Shown: positions 25,008-32,641, counted from the first letter of the stretch. The stretch is 64,000 nt of DNA from Vagococcus fluvialis (GCF_003337315.1 NZ_QPJV01000008.1:1-64000), one strand, 5' to 3'. A program made the numbers and translations. Notes: a model not told the origin generated them from the letters alone.

Positions 25008-25667
25008 ATGGGACTATATAAAAGCGTTTTCGATATTATCGGACCAGTTATGATTGGACCAAGTAGCTCGCATACTGCTGGGGCTGCAAGAATTGGAAAA
25101 GTCGTCCGCCAAATTTTTGGTGAACAACCTGATACTGTTGACTTATATCTTTATGAATCATTTGCAAAAACTTATCGTGGACACGGAACTGACATTGCTT
25201 TAGTCGGTGGACTACTAGATATGGAACCAGATGATGAAAGACTTTCTGATTCTTTAAAAATTGCTCATGAAGCTGGAATGGATGTTGCCTTTATTCCAAA
25301 ACCTGAAAAAGCAGATCACCCTAACTCTGTACAAATCATTGTAAAAAAAGGGGAACGTATGATGACTTGTACTGGTATTTCAATTGGTGGTGGAGCTATT
25401 CAAATTTCTGAGTTAAATGGCTTTAAAATTAATTTAGATATGTCTACACCTACTTATTTAACTGTTCATCAAGACAAACCTGGAATTGTTGCCCAAGTGA
25501 CTAATATCTTATCTAAACATGATATTAACATTAGTACAATGACTGTTACCCGCGAGTCTAAAGGGGAAAAAGCAATTATGATTATTGAAGTTGATGACCG
25601 TATTGAAGGTTTAACTTGTCATCTAAAAGAAATTGATGGCGTCGATGAAGTTAGCTTTTTTGGTTAA
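25008..25667 (+). CDS. sdaAB: L-serine dehydratase, iron-sulfur-dependent, beta subunit
   Basis: With the alpha subunit it forms the [4Fe-4S] enzyme that deaminates L-serine to pyruvate and ammonia. The 219 residues start MGLYKSVFDIIGPVMIGPSSSHTAGAARIG in recognisable blocks; the SSSHT loop is the family signature. A C-terminal ACT domain (about 148-219, VHQDKPGIVAQVTNILSKHD) is present, as in Bacillus and Enterococcus enzymes. GGAG lies before the ATG at 25008; an ATG five bases earlier is out of frame. It is 12 bp upstream of sdaAA. Confidence 0.96.
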   Translation: MGLYKSVFDIIGPVMIGPSSSHTAGAARIGKVVRQIFGEQPDTVDLYLYESFAKTYRGHGTDIALVGGLLDMEPDDERLSDSLKIAHEAGMDVAFIPKPEKADHPNSVQIIVKKGERMMTCTGISIGGGAIQISELNGFKINLDMSTPTYLTVHQDKPGIVAQVTNILSKHDINISTMTVTRESKGEKAIMIIEVDDRIEGLTCHLKEIDGVDEVSFFG

Positions 25668-25679
25668 GGAGGAAGATTA

Positions 25680-26549
25680 ATGTTTGAAACAATAGAAGAA
25701 TTAGTAGCATTAGCTGATAAATACGGTTCCATTCATGAAACAATGATTGTCCTTGAAATGGAACAATCTCAGTATTCTCGTGAAATTATTTGGGAGCATA
25801 TGGGTAAAAATTTAGATGTTATGATGGCATCTATTAAAAAAGGAGTTAATGGTGTTACTTCTGTAACAGGATTAACTGGTGGAGACGCACCAAAACTAAA
25901 AGAATACATTGAATCTGGTCGTTATTTAACAGGTAAAACAGCTTTGACTGCTGCTCAAAATGCGATTGCAGTTAATGAAGTTAACGCTGAGATGGGCTTA
26001 ATTTGTGCCACACCTACTGCTGGAAGTGCGGGAGTTGCGGCTGGAGTGCTATCTGCCATTACAGATGAATACGGCTTAACTAGAGAAGAGCAAATTAATT
26101 TCTTATTTACAGCTGGTGCCTTTGGTTTAGTTATCGCTAATAATGCCTCAATCAGTGGCGCTGCTGGTGGTTGTCAGGCTGAAATTGGTTCTGCTAGCGC
26201 TATGGCAAGTGCTGCTTTAGTTGAGTATTGCGGTGGAACACCTGAACAATCTGCTCAAGCTGTTGCCATTACAATTAAAAATATGATGGGCTTAATTTGT
26301 GACCCTGTCGCTGGATTAGTTGAAGTCCCGTGTGTGAAGCGAAATGCACTTGGAGCTACTCAAGCTTTCGTATCAGCTGATATGGCTTTAGCTGGTATTA
26401 CAAGTGTTATCCCACCAGATGAAGTTGTTGAAGCGATGCATATTGTTGGAATGCATATGCCAAGTATCTTCAAAGAAACTGGTGAAGGTGGACTTGCGGC
26501 AACTAAAACAGGACGTGCCATTACAAATCGTATTTTCCCTAAAGAATAA
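25680..26549 (+). CDS. sdaAA: L-serine dehydratase, iron-sulfur-dependent, alpha subunit
   Basis: The 289-residue catalytic subunit carrying the iron-sulfur cluster. Conserved cysteine regions are visible at MGLICATPTAGSAGVA, GAAGGCQAEIGSASAM and MMGLICDPVAGLVEVPCVKRN, which supply the cluster ligands. The length is normal. It follows sdaAB with an AAGGAGGAAG ribosome site and is followed 17 bp later by an uncharacterised gene. In this organism serine deamination may connect with the sulfur amino-acid module at 44-49 kb through pyruvate, but that link is only metabolic inference. Confidence 0.97.
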   Translation: MFETIEELVALADKYGSIHETMIVLEMEQSQYSREIIWEHMGKNLDVMMASIKKGVNGVTSVTGLTGGDAPKLKEYIESGRYLTGKTALTAAQNAIAVNEVNAEMGLICATPTAGSAGVAAGVLSAITDEYGLTREEQINFLFTAGAFGLVIANNASISGAAGGCQAEIGSASAMASAALVEYCGGTPEQSAQAVAITIKNMMGLICDPVAGLVEVPCVKRNALGATQAFVSADMALAGITSVIPPDEVVEAMHIVGMHMPSIFKETGEGGLAATKTGRAITNRIFPKE

Positions 26550-26566
26550 ATTAGTAGGCGATTTTT

Positions 26567-27106
26567 ATGAAAGAGATTTTTTGGAAAAACTTAGAAGATG
26601 GCGCAGTTGAAAGTGCAGAATTAGTTAAATTCAGTCAGTTTTTATTGTCATATTCTTCTATTATAGAGACAGATTCTACGACGTATACTTTGATGGTTTA
26701 TTTCACTCATCAAGGAGTTGTTAGAGAATTTGAAATTAAAGAAAATGAAGAACTTATTTTTATCGGTAGGAAAAATAGGGATTGGTGGATTAATAGTGAT
26801 TCCTTATCTAACAGTCAAAACATTGACTTTATTGATATTTCTTTAACCCCATTTACAAACACACTACCGATTCTATTTATGAAAAACAATAAAATAAAAA
26901 AGGAAGCTTTTCCGATGCTTTTTATTGATGTTGCTAATCATAAATTTAAAATTGTTCAACAACAATATACTTTAATGGGTGATGAAGTCCTTTATGAGAA
27001 TTTAAACTCAAACTATTCAAACACCCTAACAATTGATCAAGATAATCTAACCCTAGACTATCCCAATGTATTTACTAGATTAAAAAAAGAGTCGGCTGAA
27101 AATTAA
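26567..27106 (+). CDS. Uncharacterised 179-residue protein downstream of sdaAA
   Basis: I do not recognise this family. The protein is soluble-looking, with no signal peptide, transmembrane segment or cysteine. It appears rich in beta strands, alternating hydrophobic and polar residues (TYTLMVYFTHQGVVREFEI, KEAFPMLFIDVANHKFKIV), with a WWI segment in the middle. The ATG is 17 bp after the sdaAA stop with AGTAGGCG upstream, so it is probably the third gene of the serine dehydratase operon. Codon use and base composition resemble neighbours. It shares a terminator with the convergent small gene. The reading frame is intact, so I consider it real. Confidence 0.75.
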   Translation: MKEIFWKNLEDGAVESAELVKFSQFLLSYSSIIETDSTTYTLMVYFTHQGVVREFEIKENEELIFIGRKNRDWWINSDSLSNSQNIDFIDISLTPFTNTLPILFMKNNKIKKEAFPMLFIDVANHKFKIVQQQYTLMGDEVLYENLNSNYSNTLTIDQDNLTLDYPNVFTRLKKESAEN

Positions 27107-27122
27107 TTCAGCTGACTCTTTT
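27084..27122. terminator. Bidirectional terminator after the sdaA operon
   Basis: AAAGAGTCGGCTGAA pairs with TTCAGCTGACTCTTT with one mismatch, flanked by A's and T's. It overlaps the stop codons of two convergent genes. Confidence 0.88.
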
Positions 27123-27351
27123 ATGATTTATGTCTTTTATTATCATTTTCTCGAGCAATTTCTTTTTGTTGATCTGCAATAAAGCCTTTATTATCAAAAT
27201 TATTTACAACTCCTGCTTGAGCTTTATTAATACCGCCTAAACCAGTATCAATCATCTTTCCCCAACCTTTTAACGGATCTTTTCCTTTAGCACGTAGTTC
27301 ATCATTTTTTAATCGTATTCTTTCTGATTTTAATAACTTTTTATCTGACAT
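27121..27351 (-). CDS. Small hydrophilic protein of unknown function (76 aa)
   Basis: A 76-residue, highly charged protein starting MSDKKLLKSERIRLKNDELR, with a central Gly/Lys/Trp patch (GKDPLKGWGKMIDTGLGGIN) and a basic end (NDNKRHKS). I chose the ATG at 27351 because GGAGG lies eight bases before it. The KGWGK-type centre vaguely recalls short Firmicutes DUF proteins of the DUF6366 kind, but I am not sure of that. It has no membrane segment or cysteine. It lies between the NhaC-family gene and the sdaA operon and shares a terminator with the latter. Its function is unknown. Confidence 0.65.
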   Translation of the reverse strand: MSDKKLLKSERIRLKNDELRAKGKDPLKGWGKMIDTGLGGINKAQAGVVNNFDNKGFIADQQKEIARENDNKRHKS

Positions 27352-27391
27352 CAACAAAACCTCCACTCTTTTCTTTTATTATAGCACAGTT

Positions 27392-28780
27392 TTATTTATT
27401 TTCTTCAGTGTATAAAACACCAATACCAGTTACTGCACTAATAATAGAAAATACAGGTGATAATAAACTAAAGAAAGCAAATGGTAAGTATACTAGAGTT
27501 GGAACGCCAAAGGTACTTGCAACAAAGCTTCCGGCAATCCCCCATGGTATTAAGTAGTTAATCACTGTACCGCCATCTTCTAAGGTACGACTTAAAACAA
27601 CTGGGTCAATATTTTTTTCTTTGAAAGCTTCTTTAAATGCATTACCTGGCAAGATGACTGATAAAAATTGTTCTCCAATAAAAATATTAACACCAATACT
27701 TGAAAGTAGTGTTACAACAATTAACTGCCATGTTGCATTTAGTCTTTTAACAAGAGAATTAATCACTGTTGTAATTAAGCCCATTTCCATTAAGATACCA
27801 CCTAATGATAACGTTAAAATAATCAAAACGACTGTTGGCATCATACTTGAAATACCACCTCTTGAAAGTAGTAAATCAATTTGTGTATTACCTGTTTCTG
27901 AAATAAATCCAGACTCAACAACTGTTGCAATATTAGCAATTTTTGCTGATGGGTCTTGAATAATAATCATAATGACAGCTACAATCACATTTAATAAAAT
28001 TGTAATGATTGCAGGAATTTTTTTCCAAGCACAAATCAGCATTAAAGCTATGGGAATTAATGACCAAAACGAAATAGAAAAATTACCTTCTAAGACATTA
28101 ATTACTGTATCAATTTCACTTAAATCAGCATTTGTATTATTCAGTCCAAGAACTGCGAATAAAATCAATGAAACAATAAAAGCTGGTACTGTTGACCACA
28201 TTAAATGTTTAATATGTTTGAAAAGATCTGCTCCAACAATAGCAGATGCTAAGTTAGTTGACTCTGATAAAGGCGACATCTTATCACCAAAAACTGATCC
28301 TGAAACAATTGCTCCAACAATTAAGGCTGGATTTAAACCTAATGTTGTTCCAATACCAAAAAAAGCAATTCCGATTGTTGACATAACTGTAAAGGCACTT
28401 CCTACAGCACTTCCCACAATAGCACACACTAGAAAGACTGATGGGACAAACCATTTGACACTAATAATCTTAAAGCCTACTACCATTAATGTTGGAATAA
28501 TACCTGCCTGTATCCAAACAGCAATTAAGGCTCCGACTAATAAAAAGATAAAAATAGGAATAATACCTGGTTTTAATCCTGAGACAATACCGTTATTTAC
28601 CATTTCTAAAGGCATTTTTCTAATAATCATGTAAAAAATGCTGACACTAATAGCAAATAAAATCGTAATATTGGGTGATAAATGTAGCCCAATAACTCCT
28701 ACTGAAATACTTAAAATAATTAATCCTAATACAATGCTTGCTTCTAATAAACTTGGTTTTTTGTTCTGATTCATGTTCAT
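27392..28780 (-). CDS. NhaC family Na+/H+ antiporter-like transporter, probable aromatic amino-acid transporter
   Basis: A 462-residue polytopic membrane protein with about 11-12 hydrophobic helices and NhaC motifs: VVGSAVGSAFTVMSTIGIAF-type segment, GSVFGDKMSPLSESTNLAS and EDGGTVINYLIPWG. NhaC family members exchange Na+ for H+ or for organic acids. Several Firmicutes members sit behind tyrosine-type T-boxes and have been predicted to carry tyrosine (the YheL group). Here a complete T-box precedes the gene, so an amino-acid-related substrate, most likely tyrosine, is a better guess than simple sodium/proton exchange. The ATG at 28780 has GAGGAGAG upstream. The gene is single in its transcript apart from a 16-codon frame in the leader. 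Confidence 0.88.
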   Translation of the reverse strand: MNMNQNKKPSLLEASIVLGLIILSISVGVIGLHLSPNITILFAISVSIFYMIIRKMPLEMVNNGIVSGLKPGIIPIFIFLLVGALIAVWIQAGIIPTLMVVGFKIISVKWFVPSVFLVCAIVGSAVGSAFTVMSTIGIAFFGIGTTLGLNPALIVGAIVSGSVFGDKMSPLSESTNLASAIVGADLFKHIKHLMWSTVPAFIVSLILFAVLGLNNTNADLSEIDTVINVLEGNFSISFWSLIPIALMLICAWKKIPAIITILLNVIVAVIMIIIQDPSAKIANIATVVESGFISETGNTQIDLLLSRGGISSMMPTVVLIILTLSLGGILMEMGLITTVINSLVKRLNATWQLIVVTLLSSIGVNIFIGEQFLSVILPGNAFKEAFKEKNIDPVVLSRTLEDGGTVINYLIPWGIAGSFVASTFGVPTLVYLPFAFFSLLSPVFSIISAVTGIGVLYTEENK

Positions 28781-28805
28781 TTCTCTCCTCTAGTTTGTTT
28801 TTTAC

Positions 28806-28856
28806 TCAACTACTAGATTGACGATAACGAACAATTCCCCCACAACTTTCTCTCAT
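28806..28856 (-). CDS. Possible 16-residue leader microORF between T-box and transporter
   Basis: An ATG at 28856 is preceded by AGGGGG eight bases upstream and opens 16 codons, MRESCGGIVRYRQSSS, ending in TGA. It lies after the T-box terminator and 25 bp before the NhaC-family start, so it would be translated only on read-through transcripts. The ribosome site is better than that of many genes here. No known leader peptide family is recognised, and it could be chance. Confidence 0.35.
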   Translation of the reverse strand: MRESCGGIVRYRQSSS

Positions 28857-28883
28857 TTCAACTTCCCCCTAAAAAATAAATAA

Positions 28884-29098
28884 AAAAAGTCGCCCTTATA
28901 TTAATTAATATAAGGGCGACTTTATTCGCGGTACCACCTTAGTTTTAAAAAGTAACTGTTTACTTTTATCTCTTTATCTAATATTCTCATGTGTTCTTTT
29001 TTAGTGTAATTCAAAGTATAAGGTGGATCGATTCGCAGCAACCATCGACTTTCTTAGGCTCATCTCTTATCTTCTACTGATTAAAAAAGTGTAACTTG
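28884..29098 (-). promoter_or_regulatory. T-box riboswitch upstream of the NhaC-family gene
   Basis: The T-box sequence AAGGTGGTACCGCG (28927-28940, minus strand) is followed by a strong terminator AAAGTCGCCC...GGGCGACTTT (28886-28923) with a U tract. Upstream, Stem I closes with CTTTTTTA/TAAAAAAG and has an AGTA motif and the opposing GAA. The specifier region reads GAATTACAC: I favour TAC (tyrosine, 29006-29008) because an A follows and because NhaC-type genes are known tyrosine T-box targets, but TTA (leucine) is a shifted alternative. The riboswitch itself is certain. Confidence 0.93.
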
Positions 29099-29104
29099 AT
29101 TTGT

Positions 29105-29133
29105 ATCTTACCGACTTCCATTTAATAAGTCAA
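29105..29133 (-). promoter_or_regulatory. Promoter of the T-box transcript
   Basis: TTGACT (29128-29133) and TAAGAT (29105-29110) are exactly 17 bp apart on the minus strand, immediately after the upstream lipoprotein gene and a few bases before the T-box Stem I. Confidence 0.85.
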
Positions 29134-29137
29134 GCAT

Positions 29138-29965
29138 TTAATTTTCAAAAATAAAATTTCCAACTAGCTGAATAACCTCTGGATTTTTTTTAAGTAAGCT
29201 ATGTTTCCCTTCATTACCAAGGATAATCTGATGTTTTACAAAAAAATTATTTTGTTTTAAAAGAGAATAAATTCCTAGTGAACTATTTAGAGGAACTGTC
29301 CCATCTGATAGTTTATCATCTGAAATTTGACCACCAATTAAAAAATAACGGCTTTCACTTGGTAAATTTTGGATTAAGGTTTGATAGTTAGCTAGTTGCT
29401 CACTAATTTGTGCTGGACCCTTTTCTAAAATCGATTCTTCGCTTTGCTCGTTATCATCTATAAACTCATTAAAAGGAGCTCCTATAGTGACTAATTTTTC
29501 AACTACTGGTTGCGTAGAATCGTTAGAAAAAGTTTCCATGTATAAAAAACTACTAATGCCACCCATAGAAAAACCAACTATATTAACTTTTTCAACTTTG
29601 AATTCCGCTTTTAAATAAGTTAAAGCACTTTTTATCCATTCTGCTTGGTGCCACTGACTACTAGTATTATTATCAAAAATTAAATTGATACTAGGGTTAT
29701 TTTGAGAAAATTCATTTTTTAAGTCTGTTTCAACATCTAGTGTACCGTCCTCAAAAACTCTAATAACCATCTCTTCTTCAGTGACAGTTGATTTTTCCAA
29801 AGTTTTTATCATTGTGTTCATAGTGTTAGAATTACCACTATAACCATGAATAAAAATAGTTGGTGTATTAGTTTTAGTTACCTCTTTTGTTTCAATGGTA
29901 ACTGGCTTTTGACAGGCTGTTAAAAAGAGGAGTAGAAAAAAACTTAAGATTTTTAATTTTTTCAT
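29138..29965 (-). CDS. Alpha/beta hydrolase lipoprotein (DUF915-type)
   Basis: A 275-residue secreted, lipid-anchored hydrolase. The signal peptide ends in the lipobox LTAC with Cys18. The mature part has the alpha/beta hydrolase order: an oxyanion-type IFIHGYSGNSNTMNTMI, the nucleophile elbow VGFSMGGISS, then DGTVPLNSS (Asp) and a late GKHSLL histidine. This is the layout of DUF915 proteins, which are surface lipase/esterase-like enzymes in Lactobacillales. The substrate is unknown. It lies between nusG and the T-box transporter, same strand, with its own GGAG-like site. Confidence 0.87.
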   Translation of the reverse strand: MKKLKILSFFLLLFLTACQKPVTIETKEVTKTNTPTIFIHGYSGNSNTMNTMIKTLEKSTVTEEEMVIRVFEDGTLDVETDLKNEFSQNNPSINLIFDNNTSSQWHQAEWIKSALTYLKAEFKVEKVNIVGFSMGGISSFLYMETFSNDSTQPVVEKLVTIGAPFNEFIDDNEQSEESILEKGPAQISEQLANYQTLIQNLPSESRYFLIGGQISDDKLSDGTVPLNSSLGIYSLLKQNNFFVKHQIILGNEGKHSLLKKNPEVIQLVGNFIFEN

Positions 29966-29984
29966 TTAGGTTAATTCTCCTTTT

Positions 29985-30020
29985 AAAAAAGGGACTGTGA
30001 CATACTTACGTCACAGTCCC
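29985..30020 (-). terminator. Terminator of nusG
   Basis: GGGACTGTGAC (29991-30001) and GTCACAGTCCC (30010-30020) form an 11-bp perfect stem with a U tract on the minus strand. Confidence 0.93.
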
Positions 30021-30030
30021 ATAATACTTT

Positions 30031-30576
30031 TTATGATAATTTATCGATTTGGTTGAAATCAAGTTCAGTACTTGTTTCACGACCAAACATATCAATATTA
30101 ACTTTTAATTTTTGTTTTTCGTTGTCAACTTCAGTGATTTCACCAGTTAATCCTGAGAAGGCACCTTCAACAATTGTTACAACTTCTCCAACTTCAACAT
30201 CAAAGTCAACTTCACGTTTACTAATACCTAACTCACCTAAAATGTGGTTAATTTCTTCGTCTAATAAAGGTGCTGGCTTACTTCCTGCTCCGTGAGATCC
30301 TACAAATCCAGTTACACCAGGCGTGTTACGAACAACATACCATGAGTCATCTGTCATTGTCATCTCAACTAAAACATAACCAGGGAAAGTTTTCTTAGCT
30401 GAAATTTTTTCTTTACCGTTTTTAATTTCTCTTTCTTCTTGCTCTGGAACGACTACTCTAAAAATGAAGTCTTCCATTCCCATGCTTTGGGCACGTGATT
30501 CAATATTTTGTTTTACTTTATTTTCATATCCTGAATATGTATGTAACACATACCAGTGTTTTTCAAATGATTCCAT
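30031..30576 (-). CDS. nusG: Transcription termination/antitermination protein NusG
   Basis: NusG binds RNA polymerase and couples transcription to translation or pausing. The 181 residues begin MESFEKHWYVLHTYSGYENKVK, the NGN domain, and carry FPGYVLVEMTMTDDSWYVVRNTPGVTGFVG in conserved short blocks. The C-terminal KOW domain begins FDVEVGEVVTIVEGAFSGLTG. It lies downstream of secE, as in most bacteria, but an extended -10 promoter and a terminator-like hairpin intervene, so it can be transcribed independently. The ribosome site is weak (GGCGGGAAG). Confidence 0.97.
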   Translation of the reverse strand: MESFEKHWYVLHTYSGYENKVKQNIESRAQSMGMEDFIFRVVVPEQEEREIKNGKEKISAKKTFPGYVLVEMTMTDDSWYVVRNTPGVTGFVGSHGAGSKPAPLLDEEINHILGELGISKREVDFDVEVGEVVTIVEGAFSGLTGEITEVDNEKQKLKVNIDMFGRETSTELDFNQIDKLS

Positions 30577-30605
30577 TTCGGTCTTCCCGCCTTTTCTTGC
30601 TAAAA

Positions 30606-30636
30606 TAAAAAAACCTCAGGATATGTGTCCGAAGTT
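30606..30636 (-). terminator. Terminator-like hairpin in the nusG leader
   Basis: On the minus strand AACTTCGG pairs with CCTGAGGTT (two wobble pairs), followed at once by seven U, about 30 bp before the nusG start. It could end secE transcripts or attenuate nusG. Confidence 0.6.
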
Positions 30637-30651
30637 CTTTTCTCTGTCTAC

Positions 30652-30660
30652 AGTATAGCA
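30652..30660 (-). promoter_or_regulatory. Extended -10 promoter of nusG
   Basis: TGC-TATACT on the minus strand is a good extended -10; the -35 region (TAGTAA, 17 bp upstream) is poor. It lies between secE and nusG and would give a leader of about 65 nt carrying the hairpin at 30606-30636. Confidence 0.55.
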
Positions 30661-30692
30661 TCCATAGGTAGTTATTACTAGTAATTTTCTAC

Positions 30693-30860
30693 TTAAATGA
30701 ATGATTTCATAATAACATCAATCACAAAATCAGCTACCCAAAAGAAAGCTGCAAAAAGTAATGTTGATTGAATAACTGTGATAACATCTTTTGTTAACTT
30801 AGTCTTTGTAGGCCAAGTAACAATTTTCATTTCTTCAGCTACGCCTTTTAAAAATTTCAT
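30693..30860 (-). CDS. secE: Preprotein translocase subunit SecE
   Basis: The 55-residue single-span Gram-positive SecE: MKFLKGVAEEMKIVTWPTK, containing the cytosolic amphipathic helix and the conserved WPT motif, then KLTKDVITVIQSTLLFAAFF and WVADFVIDVIMKSFI as the membrane helix. It clamps SecY in the translocon. The gene is too short for routine size cut-offs but has AAGGAG before its ATG, its own promoter, and the expected place between rpmG and nusG. Confidence 0.95.
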   Translation of the reverse strand: MKFLKGVAEEMKIVTWPTKTKLTKDVITVIQSTLLFAAFFWVADFVIDVIMKSFI

Positions 30861-30923
30861 TTGTTTTTCTCCTTGTTTGCCGTTGATCTACTGAATCTCG
30901 AATTCTTTTCTATACACTATTTA

Positions 30924-30952
30924 AGTATAGCTTTATTTCTTAAATCATTCAA
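30924..30952 (-). promoter_or_regulatory. Promoter of secE
   Basis: TTGAAT (30947-30952) and TATACT (30924-30929) with 17-bp spacing, 64 bp before the secE start. Confidence 0.8.
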
Positions 30953-30973
30953 GTTTTTTATAAAATAAGCACA

Positions 30974-31010
30974 TAAAAAAACAATATCCAAACTCTATTA
31001 GATATTGTTT
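30974..31010 (-). terminator. Terminator of rpmG (zinc-ribbon L33)
   Basis: AAACAATATC (30979-30988) and GATATTGTTT (31001-31010) form a 10-bp stem followed by U's on the minus strand. It overlaps the rpmG stop codon. Confidence 0.85.
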
Positions 31011-31161
31011 ATTTTGTTTCACTATGTAGTGTGTGTTTTTTACAGTATTTACAGAATTTCTTTACTTCTAATCTTTCACGTCTATTAGCGTCATTAACAG
31101 CTTTTGAATAGTTTCTAGAACCACAAACTGAACAAGCTAATGCTGATTTTCTAATTGCCAC
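31009..31161 (-). CDS. rpmG: 50S ribosomal protein L33, zinc-ribbon (C+) form
   Basis: A 50-residue L33 beginning at a [23 protein letters not shown], with two CxxC pairs (Cys10/Cys13 and Cys37/Cys40), i.e. the zinc-binding form. GCAGGAGGTAG lies nine bases before the GTG. It is followed by secE and nusG, the conserved Firmicutes order. A second L33 gene lacking these cysteines is encoded at 42654-42806 in the zinc-starvation operon, so the cell keeps a zinc-dependent and a zinc-free version. Confidence 0.95.
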   Translation of the reverse strand: MAIRKSALACSVCGSRNYSKAVNDANRRERLEVKKFCKYCKKHTLHSETK

Positions 31162-31336
31162 AGATACCTACCTCCTGCACTTTTTATCATCAAGTAAATC
31201 TATCATCAATTCCTACATGTGTCAAATAAAACCCTAGTAACAAAATTCTGAAAATTTAGAGAATCTTGTTTTGTTTCTCAAAACAGTTATGTTATTATTA
31301 CACTATAACGAACAAAAATGAAGGGAGCGTTTTTTT

Positions 31337-31975
31337 ATGCTTATTGAATCAGTCTGTATACCAAAAAGACAACTAACGACAGTTAACGAGTCTTGTACGT
31401 TAGAAGATGCCATTACTATTCTTGAAAAATCAGGATTTAGATGTATTCCTGTCTTAGATGAATCTGGTAGAATCTTTAGAGGAAATATTTATAAAATGCA
31501 TATTTACCGTCACAAAGCTAATGGTGGCGATATGAGTTTACCTGTTACACATTTGATTAAAAACTCAACTAAGTTTATTCATTTAAACTCATCATTCTTT
31601 AAAATTTTCTTCACGATTAAGGAACTTCCTTATATCGCAGTTTTAGACAATGACAATATGTTTTATGGTATTTTAACACACAGTAGTTTATTAACTATTC
31701 TTTCTCAGTCATGGAACGTTAAAGAAGGACGCTTCGCATTAACAATTGCATCGACTGGAAAACAAGGTGACTTAGCCAACATGACTAAGGTAATCTCTAA
31801 ACATTCAGATATTGCAAGTTGTATTACTCTTGATGTTGGTAAAGATGAGTACATCAGAAGAACAATCATCACTTTACCTGCTGATACAACTGAAGAAACT
31901 TGCGATATTATCGTAAAAGCTCTAGAAAGAAAAGATTTCTTTGTAGCTGAAGTAGAAGATTTAAGTAAAGAATAA
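31337..31975 (+). CDS. cbpA: CBS and ACT domain protein, probable c-di-AMP-binding CbpA type
   Basis: A 212-residue cytosolic protein with two CBS motifs (about 10-60, TLEDAITILEKSGFRCIPVLDESG; and about 70-130, with YIAVLDNDNMFYGILTHSSLL) and a C-terminal ACT-like region (about 138-205, RFALTIASTGKQGDLANMTKVI). This architecture matches Lactobacillales/Listeria CbpA, a CBS protein that binds cyclic di-AMP. That assignment is by domain layout and not proven. It is monocistronic, with AAGGGAG before the ATG, and ends in a strong hairpin shared with queT. Confidence 0.75.
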   Translation: MLIESVCIPKRQLTTVNESCTLEDAITILEKSGFRCIPVLDESGRIFRGNIYKMHIYRHKANGGDMSLPVTHLIKNSTKFIHLNSSFFKIFFTIKELPYIAVLDNDNMFYGILTHSSLLTILSQSWNVKEGRFALTIASTGKQGDLANMTKVISKHSDIASCITLDVGKDEYIRRTIITLPADTTEETCDIIVKALERKDFFVAEVEDLSKE

Positions 31976-32020
31976 CAAAAAAGACAGTCACTTTCTTTAT
32001 TGAAAGTAGCTGTCTTTTTT
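31976..32020. terminator. Bidirectional terminator between cbpA-like gene and queT
   Basis: AAAAAAGACAG-CACTTTC pairs with GAAAGTAG-CTGTCTTTTTT with one unpaired base on each side of the junction. Both flanks are A/T tracts. Confidence 0.9.
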
Positions 32021-32064
32021 CGGCTTTATCATGTAACAGAAATCATTTCTATCATAACCTAGTT

Positions 32065-32586
32065 TTAATTAAAACGATTAAATTTCACGTATTTATTAAT
32101 GTTATAAATAACAGGGGCTGAAACACTCATAATAATCAATTCACTTAAAAATAGTGAGCCATATGTTCCCCAGAAAAAGGCTGAGCCAATTGCTTGATTA
32201 CTTAATATACAAATCATAATCGCTATTAAAATCATACTAGCTGAAAAGACTAGGGTATTAAGTATAAGGCGTTTTTTCTCATCTTTAATATATTTTTCAG
32301 CTGCTGCTGTGATAGAAAGTGCAAGTAGTGTTTGTCCGCCACCAAAAAACACATCTAACATACCACCTTCAGAGAAAAATAAATTAAACATAACAACTCC
32401 CATAACAACTCCCCACATCAGTTTTCTATTAAAAACAACAATGTGATTTAAACTCTCAGATATTCTAAATTGAATAGGTCCTTGAGCAATTGGAGAAACC
32501 ACAACTGTTAAAACAATATAGATAGCTGCGAGTAATCCATTTATTATAAGTGCTTGGGTGTTCGTTTGAACCTCTCTTTTTTCCAT
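32065..32586 (-). CDS. queT: Queuosine precursor ECF transporter S component QueT
   Basis: A 173-residue integral membrane protein with about six helices that binds the queuine precursor preQ1 for the shared ECF module. It has the family motifs VVSPIAQGPIQFRISESLNH and FFSEGGMLDVFFGGGQTLLAL. A preQ1-I riboswitch sits directly upstream, which confirms the ligand. The energy-coupling genes (ecfA/A'/T) are not in the window. Epoxyqueuosine reductase QueG, the last enzyme of the same pathway, is encoded at 61101-62246. AAGGAGAT precedes the ATG and doubles as part of the riboswitch expression platform. Confidence 0.94.
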   Translation of the reverse strand: MEKREVQTNTQALIINGLLAAIYIVLTVVVSPIAQGPIQFRISESLNHIVVFNRKLMWGVVMGVVMFNLFFSEGGMLDVFFGGGQTLLALSITAAAEKYIKDEKKRLILNTLVFSASMILIAIMICILSNQAIGSAFFWGTYGSLFLSELIIMSVSAPVIYNINKYVKFNRFN

Positions 32587-32600
32587 GCTTTTATCTCCTT

Positions 32601-32641
32601 CCTAGTTTTTTTATCGCAGGATGGTATCAATGAACTGCGGA
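32601..32641 (-). promoter_or_regulatory. PreQ1-I riboswitch controlling queT
   Basis: On the minus strand stem CGCAG/CTGCG encloses the loop TTCATTGATACCATC, and the stem is followed by the A-rich tail ATAAAAAAACTAGGAAGG that forms the pseudoknot and contains the ribosome site. This is the compact class I preQ1 aptamer, so preQ1 binding should hide the Shine-Dalgarno of queT. Confidence 0.9.
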
